From Chara braunii (taxonomy: Eukaryota; Streptophyta; Charophyceae; Charales; Characeae), in assembly GCA_003427395.1 (NCBI GenBank), contig BFEA01000222.1, positions 339,677-363,959 of the forward strand: DNA of 24,283 nt, in the 5' to 3' direction. Below the pieces are notes generated by a model. That model was not told the origin of the DNA, searched no databases, and saw nothing but the letters and a program-made list of their open reading frames with translations. Made by a program: the position numbers and the translations under genes. Positions within the stretch are counted from its first letter, which is position 1, and the number at the start of each line of letters is the position of its first letter. Shown one piece after another: positions 1 to 9,193 of the stretch.

Positions 1-69
1 ATCCCGCACACGCATTCACAGATGAAAGGTGGGAGGAGAGACGAAGGAGGTGGGGAGGTAGACAACACC

Positions 70-323
70 GAAGGTCACCGAGATAGAATCTGATAGGTCA
101 CCGATATGGTAGTCCAAAATGTCATCNAACAAGATCAAAATGTCGAGGACAATAGGTCACCAATGTCGGAGGTACAGAGTCCAAATGTAACCGGTGTCCG
201 AACTGTGATGCAGCCGAGTATCAACCCCAACAATCTCCAAGTCTCCAATCCGGTAAGTACCACAGTCTCATACCGCCGAAGTCCAATACTGATCTCTGTC
301 CAACTAGTATAAGTCTCTAGTCT
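70..323. other. Non-coding DNA with short 'ggtcacc' motif repeats
   Basis: The motif 'ggtcacc' plus related words recurs at about 73, 95 and 154, suggesting a degraded short-period repeat. A 68-codon open frame on the + strand (106-312) has no recognisable motif and spans the ambiguous base. I see no gene here. Confidence 0.4.
127..127. other. Ambiguous base (N)
   Basis: A single undetermined base is present in the assembly here. It lies in a stretch where short motifs of the type 'aggtcaccgatat' recur around positions 70-165, so it may mark a collapsed or poorly resolved repeat. Confidence 0.95.
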
Positions 324-384
324 GAAGAAGAAGAAGAAGAAGAAGAAGAAGAAGAAGAAGAAGGAGGAGGAGGAGGAGGAGGAG

Positions 385-430
<46 letters not shown>
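324..430. repeat. Compound purine microsatellite (GAA)n-(GGA)n-(GA)n
   Basis: All 107 bases are purines on the + strand: about 13 GAA units, then about 9 GGA units, then about 21 GA units. Homopurine mirror-symmetric tracts of this kind can adopt triplex (H-DNA) structure and vary in length between individuals. The long Ser/Phe/Leu-rich minus-strand frame across it is a translation artefact. Confidence 0.97.
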
Positions 431-432
<2 letters not shown>

Positions 433-479
433 GACGAGGGAGGGAGGAGAGGTCCTCCGCTCCCAGGTACCTCAGGCGG

Positions 480-900
480 CAATGGCCGCCGTGCTGGCTC
501 AGTGGCCCTGCTGCTGCTCCGCTTGCCGCTGCGCTAATGCTGCGCTGCCGCTGCTGCTCCTTGCTCGCTCCTGCGCTAAACTTAGCGCATCAAAACAGCG
601 CTCGGGCGCTGACCATAACGCACCGGTAGAGTGCCGGTGGTTCGATGCCTCGAAGTGAGGCCGGACCGGTTCTTTATACTGGTGGGCAGAGGCCGGCCTC
701 ACTGCTGCGAGGCCTGGCCGTGCCCTGAACCGTCCCGATGGACGGTTCAGCCCCAACCGGCGGGCGGCAGCCTCAAGAGCGCCACCAGGCCCAAACGGTA
801 ATGTCGTTTGGGCCTGCCCGTCGGGTCTGGTCCAAGGTGAGGCCTTTATGGCCTGTAGTACCCCAAGGTCGGGCCTTAGGCCCTGGTGTGTCCCTCTAGC
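480..900. other. GC-rich segment with hairpins, no gene seen
   Basis: The segment is GC-rich with CTGCTG/CGCTGC runs at about 508-560. It holds two perfect hairpins, GAACCGTCC/GGACGGTTC (727-735 and 740-748) and AGGCCCAAACG/CGTTTGGGCCT (787-797 and 805-815), followed directly by GCCTGCCCGTCGG (812-824), whose reverse complement recurs near the right end of the window. The 85-codon minus-strand frame (499-756) shows no known motif. It is possibly part of a dispersed genomic repeat. Confidence 0.5.
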
Positions 901-1299
901 CCTAAGTCGGGTCCGGTAGGACCCGTGTGGCGTCGAAGATGTAACAGCTAGGGATGCTATGGAGCAGAAAAAGCATCAAATGGAATAGAAAAAGATAAAT
1001 TCTGAGAGACAGCACTGCACTGATTGACCCCTTAAAAACCCAGATGAAAGAAGAGAATACCCCCATCCTCACCTTGTTATCTGATGTAGCCCTCCATACA
1101 GCTAATGACATAGCTGGCGTAAGAATCTTGCAAGTGATTAAGCGGCAGGATAAGATAACTTTGAAATGAAACAATATAGTGGCAGAGGTTTACGGTTTAC
1201 TGCACTACACCTGCAACAGCTAAGCGCAGAATGGCGGGAGAAACTAAAGGATGAAATGTGGAAGAAAGGAGGCAAGAGAAACCCTTCTTCTTGTTGTCC
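901..1299. other. Intergenic or intronic DNA, nothing recognised
   Basis: Open frames of 65-90 codons on both strands carry no motif I recognise and no splice-bounded coding island is evident. Confidence 0.5.
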
Positions 1300-1450
1300 T
1301 ACTCCTTTCTTCTCCTTTTTCTTCTTCTCCTTCATCTACTTCTCCTTCATCTTCTTCTCCTTTTCTTCTTCTTCTTGTTCTTCTTCTTCTTCTTCTTCTT
1401 CTTCTTCTTCTTCTTCTTCACTTTCACCTTCTCCCTTGTCCTTCTCTCTT
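1300..1450. repeat. (TTC)n-rich pyrimidine tract
   Basis: The stretch is almost entirely pyrimidine, with an uninterrupted TTC core at about 1379-1419. It is the strand-complement type of the GAA tract at 324-362, so the two form a potential long inverted pair about 1 kb apart. Three overlapping + strand frames rich in Ser, Phe or Leu are products of the repeat. Confidence 0.95.
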
Positions 1451-1527
1451 GGGAAATCAATGCTCATTGATGATTGCAACTCGCCAGTTTGCTTGATTTT
1501 AGCTCCTTCTCTACTCTAGACTCTATA

Positions 1528-1720
1528 TGGCCACCGGTTTGTACTTTGGGCTAGGATGCATGATTGTTGACCACACCTCGTATAGATGTGATTATCCTAC
1601 TTATCTTGGGTCCTAATATATAGGTAGGCTTATACTTGGACTTTGGGCTATACTAGGATGCTTGTTTGTTGGCAGGCCTCACTGGTTTGCACCCGGGGAG
1701 CGCTAGCGCCAACCAGTGAG
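1528..1720. repeat. Imperfect direct repeat and palindrome
   Basis: 'actttgggcta...aggatgc.tg.ttgttg' occurs at about 1536-1570 and again at about 1640-1675. Just after it, CACTGGTT (1680-1687) and AACCAGTG (1711-1718) are perfect inverted arms enclosing the palindrome GCGCTAGCGC (1700-1709). This may be a small decayed repeat terminus. Confidence 0.5.
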
Positions 1721-2600
1721 CACTAATTCTCGTGGCCACGCCGTGGCGAATTTTCTCAGCCTACGCGGGAATTTGCGCTGCGAGCGAACGGGCATCATCA
1801 CTTTTCGAACACGAAGGGGAAAGGCGGTAAATCAGAAGGAGAGAACATGTTACACCTCGCCACGCCTTCGGGTATGGCTACTCTCAAATCAGCAAGAGAC
1901 AAGAAGGGAAGGGAGGAGAAGGCGAGAGAAAGAAGGCAGAGGGGACGAGCAGCGAGGAAAACGAGAGAAGTGGGGCACAACTGAGGTTAGAAAAAGACAA
2001 CAGTGCCGAGGAGTGAGAAAAGTGAGGAAACACGAGCAAGCTTTCCCGATGCGAGTAGAGGAGAAGAGCAACGAGGAAAGGAAGAAAAAGGGGCTACAAC
2101 TAACAATAGGAAAAGACAACGGAATTGAGGGGAAGGAAAGGAGAGAAAGGGCAAAGAATAGGAAAAGACAATGGAATTGAGGGGAAGGAAAGGAGAAGAA
2201 GGGCGAGAGAGTCTCCCAATACAAGGGATGGAGAACTATCGGATGTGCCAGGAAGAGCAGACAAAGCAATCAATATGAGACAAAGGAATGAGAGGTATAG
2301 CAGGATTCGGCTCCATACCCTACTCCACAAAGGTTTGAAAAGATCATCACGGGACATGAAGGTAAGATCCACTGCTCACATTTCCAACAAACCTCTGCAC
2401 GCGGAAGGGACAGTGAGAAGACTGCAGCGAGAAAACAGCGTGTACGGACAAGACAAGCATCCAAGGAAAGAAAGACAAACAGTCTCGAGAGCAAACGACA
2501 ACCTAATAGACCGAGCAATTATTACCTTTGCTTGTCTTAGTTAGAACACAGTCGAAGGCGTACAGACGGTTTAGATACTATCCTTTGTCCTTAGCGACCG
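1721..2600. other. Purine-rich DNA without a supportable gene
   Basis: The + strand is strongly purine-rich from 1900 to 2220. A 154-codon frame (1716-2180) is dominated by Arg, Lys and Glu from GAA/AGA/AGG-type triplets and is most likely a composition artefact. The frame at 2125-2544 is similar. No domain is recognised. Confidence 0.5.
2105..2208 (+). repeat. 52-bp tandem duplication
   Basis: 'aataggaaaagacaa' begins at 2105 and again at 2157. Each copy is followed by 'ggaattgaggggaaggaaag', giving two near-identical 52-bp units with only a few differences. Confidence 0.85.
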
Positions 2601-3084
2601 GTTGGTAGTTGAGCCTAAGTCACGACAGTCTCCAAGAGTATAGGAAGGAAACACACGAGAAGCTAATTCAGGATGGTAGCGGCCGAAGTCCTCAGACCAG
2701 CGAAACACGACTCATCACTTTCACGGGCGGTAGTTTCGCCCAATGCCCATCAGAATCTGCACAAACTTTCACACCAGCTCACATTCGCCCCCTAACACTC
2801 CAAAACACCACACTGGTCGAAAACGACGATCATCCTCCCAAATCCTACATTTCTCATCCCAAGCCCCCGCACAACCCACTACAACAAACGCCCCACTTCC
2901 CCGCATGCCTAAACAGAGAGACACTCACCCACCCTGACCACTCCAATTTTACACTATCCTGTCACACAGGATTTCACAGACCTCAATCAGAACCGTATGC
3001 AATAAATCGCAGTATCCCAGTGGGACTGTACACTAAGTGTGTTTGTTGTTTCCTTGTTTTGGGCCTTGCGGGACTTGATCCCGT
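2601..3084. other. No gene supported
   Basis: A 197-codon + strand frame (2609-3202) has no ATG start (it opens on TTG), is rich in Pro, His, Ser and Thr, and runs into the repeated element that begins at about 3085. I see no domain and treat it as spurious. Confidence 0.45.
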
Positions 3085-3630
3085 TGTCGCACTCCCACCG
3101 CTTTCGAGATCAGGTTCGGTGTTCCTCCCTGACCGAGTGCAATGGGCTGGTGTACCGGCAGGCTGTCACGCAAGATTTTTGTTTAGATTGTATATTAAAT
3201 AATTATGCGTCAAACTCGGTCTCTCAGTAGTATGGTCGAGTAGATAGCATCATCCCTCCTGCCGGCGGCGACACGACTTAGAGCGAGGCGTTTGGTTTTG
3301 CTGCATGCGCCTGACCCGGTGTAAAAGTCAGACTCAAAGTCACTGGAGTCCCTGCTCAGGGAGTCCTTAGACGACTTTCAGTGTGACCTCAAAATTAAAA
3401 GGAATGAAGAAAATAATCATTCATGCCACACATCATATGACAAAGAACATGTGCAAGATGAGGAGAACAAAAGCCAGACTCTTCAAGACCATGACCAAAG
3501 ACCAGAGATTGCAGAGTAGTACACAAGGAATAAAGAGAGCAGCCATTGAAGGACTGCAATCACTTATGAGTCATAATAATAATAATAATATACATCTCAG
3601 TGACACATAAGAATCGACCTCAGTCAATGA
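3085..3630 (-). repeat. Copy A of duplicated non-coding end, possible LTR-like terminus
   Basis: This segment matches 5446-5990 at many blocks, for example 'cccaccgctt', 'ggttcggtgt.cctccc', 'gatttttgt', 'atccctcctgcc.gcgg' and 'gagtcataataataat'. It lies 3' of the minus-strand gene copy A. The sister copy opens on the + strand with TGTCACGCCCCCACC, resembling the TG...CA ends of plant LTR elements, but I could not identify a matching partner or a PBS. It could be a 3' UTR or LTR of an unknown element. Confidence 0.6.
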
Positions 3631-4757
3631 TCACGAGTGGTACCCCCTCATGAGTAGGCTCGGTTGTCTGAGACTCCATCTCTGGTACACGCATCCTTGT
3701 CATTAAGAACCTGAGTTGCAGTCAACTCTGGGACCACGTATTTGATGTCCAGCGAAGTTGCCGGATCAATTTGCAGAATGCAGGCCATGCACCGAGCCAT
3801 CTCTTCAGCCGCAACACTCTTGAGGTACAACTCCTCTACCAAGGAAATATCTCATGTCGCTCCAATCAGGATCTCAATGCACCCCTTGCCATAGATGTAG
3901 TCGTAAGACACCTCAAGAAAGCGATCTCCATAGAGGGGTCTCCGAAAAGCCTGCATAGCAAAATCTGCTCCTAAGGCGACTTTAGCCATCCGCAAGGTAC
4001 AAGATTGGCCCTTTCCCCCTGGACGGACCGACTAACGCCTCCGACTTGGGTTCCCCTGATATGTAAAGTCTCGGTCAATCCCCCTTGAGTAGGTATCGTG
4101 CCAAGAGATGCACAATTTGTCGTACGGCTGCCTTCCGTTTATGCCTCATTCCGATAGCCAGTGTCATGGGCTGTCCAGAGTCCACTCAAAGCCAAGCGAG
4201 CTCAATCTCTGTGGGTGTCCCAGTCGAAGTAATCCCCAAAGTCAACATCGCTCACGCAACAGGTTGGTCCGACTCATCCGTCTCTGACCTCTGTAAGCAA
4301 GTGGTAATGGATAAACCGGATCTAGCAACCTCGCTCCTTATCCTTCTGTCCTAACGTCTCTTTTCCTTGTTGTCGCCTTTGCTGAGGGGTTTTGGGTTGC
4401 AGCCATCGAAATCGAAGAGAGCACCACCCGGTGCAGAAGGAACCTAGGGAAACATTACATGTAGCCAGTGTTCCCTCCAGTAGCTCTCCCTGCAGAAGAT
4501 ATAGTCGGCGAACCTGTCATAGGTTGCCCCCTTCACTCCCTGTCTAGCCCCTCTCACATAGTAAGTAATCACCGAAGTATGCCTTGATGTGGGGGACTCA
4601 TTTGTCCTGATGATAAAAGCCTGATGTCCAGTATAGCCATATCGAAACTTCTCCACGAGCTTGTTCCACTTTGGGGGGGCGGCATGTTGATGTGCCAGTT
4701 TGGCTAGCCTGCAGATAAGGTATAAGCGAACTCCCCAAATGATCTGACTAAATCAGC
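3630..4757 (-). pseudogene. Unrecognised element-borne gene, copy A (pseudogene)
   Basis: A minus-strand coding trace I cannot assign to a family. One frame can be followed from about 4757 down to about 4010 through six stops. It includes 'PPKWNKLVEKFRYG', 'VITYYVRGARQGV', 'YDRFADYIFCRESYW' and, just after the first stop, 'GGALFDFDGCNPKPLS'. A frameshift leads into 'ALGADFAMQAF' and 'PLYGDRF' (about 3990-3910), then 'VEELYLKS' and 'ILQIDPATS', and ends in 'ESQTTEPTHEGVPLV' near 3635. The C-terminal part is matched by copy B at 5992-6381, with protein-level similarity retained despite many nucleotide differences, which argues that it once coded. It is now non-functional. Its product could be an accessory protein of a transposon or a multicopy host family. 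Confidence 0.65.
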
Positions 4758-5445
4758 AGTGTCTCGGTGATAAGGGGAAAAGTCAGCAACAACTCGATAA
4801 ATGAGCCCGCCTGAGTGGGCCTGGCCAATTCAGCAGCAATCAACTCAAATGTCTGGGTAACTCAATGTTTAGGCCTGCCTGAATGGGTCCGGCTGAACAG
4901 CAATCAGCAACTCAATGTGGGGGCCTGCCTGAATGGGCCTGACTGAACAGCAAGTAGCAACTCAATGAAGGGGCCCGCCTGAATGAACCCAGTTGAACAA
5001 CGATCAACAACTCAATGAAGGGGGTCACCTAAATGAACCCGACTGATCAGCAAACAACTCATGTAGGGGCCCGCCTGGACAACAACCAACAATGCCATAA
5101 GAGTGTCTCCCCAGCAAGAGGTCCGAAATACGAGGACTGAAAACTGCCGATACAGTCACGATAGAGGAATGATTAGCAAAATCGTATGCATTGGGATCGG
5201 ACTGCACAAATATCGTCAATGCAGGGACTGAACCGCAAAAGCATTGCCTGCTTAGAGACTGATCAGCAAGGAATCAAATCAACAGGAATGGGGCGTCTAA
5301 GCATTTTTGCAGGGACGCTTGATATCAATCCCAATGAGGCACTCAACCTCATAACATAGAGTACACCCATGGAACAGCAAGGCGCACGATCCCAAATAAT
5401 TAAAACAATCAGGTGCGCGCATCAAACTGGCCAGATGCGTGGTGT
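4758..5445. other. Spacer of the duplicated element (5' side of copy A)
   Basis: It lies upstream of the minus-strand pseudogene copy A and is largely occupied by the 50-bp minisatellite. From 5090 to 5445 I see only short frames (minus 5025-5219, plus 5369-5560) with no motif. No gene is supported. Confidence 0.5.
4800..5085. repeat. Minisatellite, about 50-bp unit, 5-6 imperfect copies
   Basis: Units begin 'ggcc(t/c)gcctgaatg' at 4872, 4922 and 4972, with diverged units starting near 5022 and 5068 and degraded ones upstream. Each contains 'actgaacagca' and ends 'caactcaatg'. The 50-bp spacing is not a multiple of three, so it is unlikely to be translated. Confidence 0.9.
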
Positions 5446-5990
5446 CACGCCCCCACCGCTTGCAAGACCTGGTTCGGTGTCCCTCCCGGGGCCGAGTGTA
5501 GGGGGTTGGTGGACTAGCAGGTTGTCACACAAGATTTTTGTAAGTATAAAAATTATATAAAATGAAAGTGCATTCAGAAAAAGTCTTTGTCATTCTCAGT
5601 CATTCAGTCGAGTAGTCAGGGTTATCCCTCCTGCCAGCGGTGACAGGGCTTAGAGTGTGGCATTCGAGTTTGTCACCTGCACCTGACCCCATATAAAGGT
5701 TTGACTCGGGGTCACAGGAGTCCTTATTATCCAGGAGTCCTTCAAATGGCCTTGAGTGTAACCTATGTAGAAAGAAGAGGAAATAACATGACATATCATG
5801 CATCACAAAACAAATGATACTTGAAGGGCAAGAAGACCAGAAACCAGACTCCGCAAGAGCATGATCAGAGACATGCGACTGAAGAGTAGTACACAGAGAA
5901 TGCAGGGAGAAACCATTGAAAGGCTGCGGTCACTGATGAGTCATAATAATAATGTCAATGAATACATCATAGTGACTAGGAAGAAGGAAC
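5446..5990 (-). repeat. Copy B of duplicated non-coding end, possible LTR-like terminus
   Basis: Homologous to 3085-3630 in the same orientation, offset by about 2.36 kb. It opens with TGTCACGCCCCCACC at about 5448. Read on the minus strand it follows the gene copy B and would end in ...GGGGGCGTGACA, a typical plant LTR-like end. No target-site duplication could be assigned. Confidence 0.6.
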
Positions 5991-5991
5991 T

Positions 5992-6381
5992 TCAATCAAT
6001 GATAACAAGTGGTACCCCCTCGTGAGTAGGCTCGACTGTCTGGGACTCCAAATCTGGTACACGCTGATCCTCCTCGTCATTAAGAACTTGGGTCGCAATT
6101 GACTCTGGGACCATGTAGCTGATATCCGAAGAGGCTGCAGGGTCAATATGCAGAATGTATGCTACGCAAGGAGCCATCTCATCGTCCTCGATACTCCTGA
6201 GGTAAAGCTCCTCGACGAGGGTAATGTTGCTTATGGCTCCGATCAAGATTTCAACTCGCCCCTTGCCAAAGATATAATCGTATAAAACCTCCAGGAACCG
6301 ATCTCCATAAAGTGGCTTCCGAAAAGCCTGCATAGCAAAGTCTGCTCCAACCAAGTGACTATAGCCATCCCCAAGATTAAC
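5992..6381 (-). pseudogene. Unrecognised element-borne gene, copy B (5'-truncated)
   Basis: An open minus-strand frame of about 128 codons, better preserved than copy A. Visible blocks in order are 'LVGADFAMQAF', 'PLYGDRFLEVLYDYIFGKG', 'VEILIGA', 'TLVEELYLRS', 'EMAPCVAYILHIDPAAS', 'YMVPESIATQVLND' and 'ESQTVEPTHEGVPLVIID'. The same blocks occur in copy A, including an extra in-frame stop there. Similarity to copy A stops at about 6381, where the flank of the gypsy element begins, so the N-terminal two-thirds are missing. The apparent first Met is probably fortuitous. Function is unknown; I recognise no catalytic motif. Confidence 0.6.
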
Positions 6382-6384
6382 CAC

Positions 6385-6712
6385 TTAATTCTCCATTGTT
6401 GTATGTTGTCACTTGTAGTTCGATTTGTTGTGCTTTGATGGTGCCTATTGGATTAGGCTCGAGGGGATCTCGTACTTGGTCCGACCGGACTACAACGCGG
6501 ACTCAGAACTCTCTTCTAAATTATCTTTACTTTTTATTTATTGGTTGCTCTTTAGTCCAAATATTTTACCGCTCCGGCTAGGAGTTCTACCTTCTCTTCT
6601 GCGCTTTCAGTTTGTTTCTTTTTACTGAAGTCCAATATATGCCCGTAGCGACGCGCGGACAAGAGAGAAGAGAGAGAGGGGCCATGGCAACTGAAGGACT
6701 AGTAGTTCCAAC
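6385..6712 (+). other. Leader of the gypsy element, no LTR recognised
   Basis: About 330 bp between the end of the truncated gene copy B and the gag start. It is AT-rich with a purine run 'agagagaagagagagagggg' just before the first gag ATGs (6684 and 6713). I do not find the 3' flank of the element (11723-12560) repeated here, so the 5' LTR is missing, very diverged, or this segment is a remnant of it. 'tggtgcctattgg' at about 6439 could be a primer-binding site, but this is a guess. Confidence 0.4.
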
Positions 6713-8096
6713 ATGGCACCAGCCAAGCTGTCTGATATTCTAAAGGCTCGACTAGATGCAGCGGATGGATAAAAAACTAAAACCGTTGTATCAGGCCCTC
6801 TATCAGAAGGAATGGCTAAGGAGGAAAAAGAGGAAGAGGCTAAGCGGAAAACAACCCTTGAAGAGATTGAGACCATTTTTTAAACAGTCTCAACCATGCT
6901 TGATGCAGATCTTAAGAAAGATCTGGTCAAGTATGTACGTGCCCTCGCTCAGCGAGCTCCCGAGTTTAAAGTCCCAAGTGCTTGATGAAATGAGTCAGAT
7001 GCGTACTCAGATGACAGATATGGCGAAGGAGCATCGCGATCAGATACAACAAATGGCAATCATGTATCAGACCCAAATCTCAAGCTCTCTTCTCTGACCT
7101 CTTGCTGCTAACCGTTCTACTTTTGCACCTCTCCATCCTTTTCTTTCTTCTTATTCTTCTTCGTTGAGTTTGGTGGCTAATCAGTGAGGACATGCAACAG
7201 GTGCAGATTCCGCTGTCGCTAAAGCGACAGTGCAGGAAATTTTGCAACTGCCGCAGCCCTGAGTTCGAATTCAGCAATGGCTGGTCCCAGCTATAGCAGT
7301 CCATACATGGACGGAAAGGCGGTGATGATACCGTCAGATATGATGGCAAGGAAGATGTTGGGGTCACTGAGACCCAACTGGTCCAACTGTTTTATCGTGC
7401 AATGCCAGAGCCCCTGCGTGGGCACTTCTTTGACAAGTTTCAACAGGCCGGCATCACGTATGATGTGTTGAGTAGGGAAGTCGTCCTGTTTGAGTCAAAG
7501 TCCATGCCAGTATCCACTTTCTGGCATAAGGACCTGGACAAGAGGAAGAAGTGGAAAGGCCGTACCATCTCAGGCCAAGTGAGGGCCAAGGATCATATGA
7601 TCCTTACCTTAGAGGAAGGTGGTACAGATGAGGTCCCATACAGTCAGATCGAATGGGGCCTTGAGGAGGAGGACAGTAGTGTGGGGCAGGGGAGGTCCTA
7701 TGCTGTTGTCGCGGCTGGAGGGAGGCCGCAAAGTAGAGGAGGAGGCCAGGGCCAAAGGGGCCAGGCCATGGGAGGCCGAGGACCGGGCGCACAGGGGGTT
7801 GCGGACAAGGGAACCGCCAAGTAGGAGGTAGGGGTCAAGGTCCCCTGCCAAATCGTCAAGGTTCTTGTCGGTCCCCACAGCGACGAGGTGGAAGGCCACC
7901 TCAAGGAGGATGGCACCCAAGCTTGCCACAGGGCAGGCCCTGGGAGGATTTGGGCTTGGACCAGCGTATATGGCAGGAACGCGTGGGCTTGGGTCAGTGC
8001 GTGTTTTGTGGTGACCCGGCCCACGTCATTAAATTTTGTCCTAAGTATAGACAGGCCCGTTGGGCTGCCCAACAGTCAAAAGGCAGCTGTCAGTAG
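6713..8096 (+). pseudogene. gag: Ty3/gypsy gag with CCHC zinc knuckle (broken)
   Basis: Gag forms the particle and binds genomic RNA. From the ATG at 6713 ('MAPAKLSDILKARLDAADG') the frame is interrupted by stops, with acidic/basic helix-rich stretches ('EEKEEEAKRK', 'ALAQRAPEFKVPS'). It shifts to another frame carrying 'DMAKEHRDQIQQM' (about 7015-7060). A long readable block follows at about 7310-7824 ('AMPEPLRGHFFDKFQQAG'), ending in a Gly/Arg-rich tail. After another frameshift near 7800, a CX2CX4HX4C zinc knuckle 'CVFCGDPAHVIKFC' lies at 7998-8039, and the frame stops at 8096. Several breaks rule out a functional product. Confidence 0.8.
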
Positions 8097-9193
8097 GGGT
8101 CGCAACTGCCCCTACTTCAAGGCCATATGGGAAAGCGAGCGCGCACACACAGGAAACTCCCAAACCACATGAGCCTATGGCAGAGGTTGCAGGCCTGTGC
8201 CTAGCAAGCTGTCCAGAGACTGCTTGTGTTAGTGTCTCTCTAGGCACGCCCCTCACAGGTGTGGCAGAAGAGCTGAAGGGGAGGATGCCAGCCTGGGCCA
8301 AAATGAAGAAGGAGAGTAAGGGACAGTTGATCTTGGTAGATGTAGAAGTATTTAGAAGCAGAGTGGGGGCTCTTATAGACTCAGGGGCGACCCGTAGTTA
8401 TATTAGCCTTAGAGCGCTGAAGAAGCTGAGGCTAGGATTAAAAGTCCAAAAGTTAGCAGACCCTATAGTCAGTGTCCTCGCAGACAACCGCACAATGCGT
8501 GTTGAGGACTACGTAGAGGGAGTCCAGGCGTACTTTCGCCTAAAGAAGGATGGGAAGGTGGAAAAAGTTTTCCATTCCCTGACTCTCCTCGTTCAGGATG
8601 ACCTTCCTTTCGACATGGTGTTAGGAATGGATTGGGGAGAGGCATCCGGGGCCACACTCCACTTGAGAGAGCATGAGTGTAGGCTCCCTAGTCCGTCAGG
8701 CGAGGTTAAGACAACCCGCCTGTTTCATGTGTCAGGTGTAGATAACACTCTGGCACACTGCTGTCTCAGTGCTCCCGCGTTCGCGCGACTAGTGAAAAAC
8801 GAGCAGTTAGAGGACCAGGTCTTTGTAGTTTATGTCAGACTTGTCACTGAGCCTAAGGAAGAAGTTAGTTCCACAGATCCAACCATTGCCAAGCTGCTAG
8901 AGGAGTTCAAAGACTTGACTGAGTCGCCGACAGGAGTAGTGCCACGACCTATCCAACACAGGATAGAGATAGAGCCTGGCAGTAGAACTCCTAAGGGATC
9001 AGTCTACAAGATGTCCCTTAGAGAGTTAGAGGAGTTACGCAAGCAGTTAGACGAGCTCCTTGAAAAAGGTTGGATCAGGCCCAGTTCATCTCCTTTTGGA
9101 GCACCGGTCTTGTTTGTCCCCAAGAAGGAAGGAGAGCTTCGTATGTGTATAGACTATAAGGGGTTTGATTGTGATTACCGTGAAGAATGTTGA
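8060..9193 (+). pseudogene. pol: Ty3/gypsy pol: aspartic protease and start of RT
   Basis: A 377-codon frame. Residues 93-200 are a retropepsin-like protease: the active-site triad 'LIDSGAT' at 105-111 and the second conserved block 'VLGMDW' at 187-192. Residues 295-370 are the RT N-terminus: 'HRIEIEPG', 'EKGWIRPSSSPFGAPVLFV' and 'LRMCIDYKGF'. The frame is then lost inside the strongly conserved DYRxLNxxT block, because of one extra base around 9160-9175, and the RT resumes in the next frame from 9165. The first ATG is only the first in frame; the mature protein comes from a polyprotein. Codon use and motifs match the downstream RT, so this is one pol split by an indel. Confidence 0.9.

Noticed and set aside
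135-482. 115-codon minus-strand frame rich in Ser, Leu and Phe
   Set aside because: It translates the GA/GAA/GGA microsatellite; no sequence outside the repeat is protein-like.
1166-1519. Three overlapping + strand frames of 70-117 codons
   Set aside because: They are the three readings of the (TTC)n tract (Ser, Phe and Leu runs).
1716-2180. 154-codon Arg/Lys/Glu-rich frame
   Set aside because: Explained by purine-rich DNA and a 52-bp duplication; no domain, and the duplication is not in frame (52 is not a multiple of 3).
2609-3202. 197-codon + strand frame
   Set aside because: Opens on TTG, has no motif, and its last third lies in the repeated non-coding end of the duplicated element.
4800-5085. 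CRISPR-like array
   Set aside because: Repeat units are contiguous and diverged without unique spacers, in eukaryotic DNA; it is a minisatellite.
3085-5990. A complete LTR retrotransposon bounded by the two homologous ends
   Set aside because: The repeated segment extends into the gene itself, so the pattern fits a tandem duplication better than two LTRs; no RT or integrase lies between.
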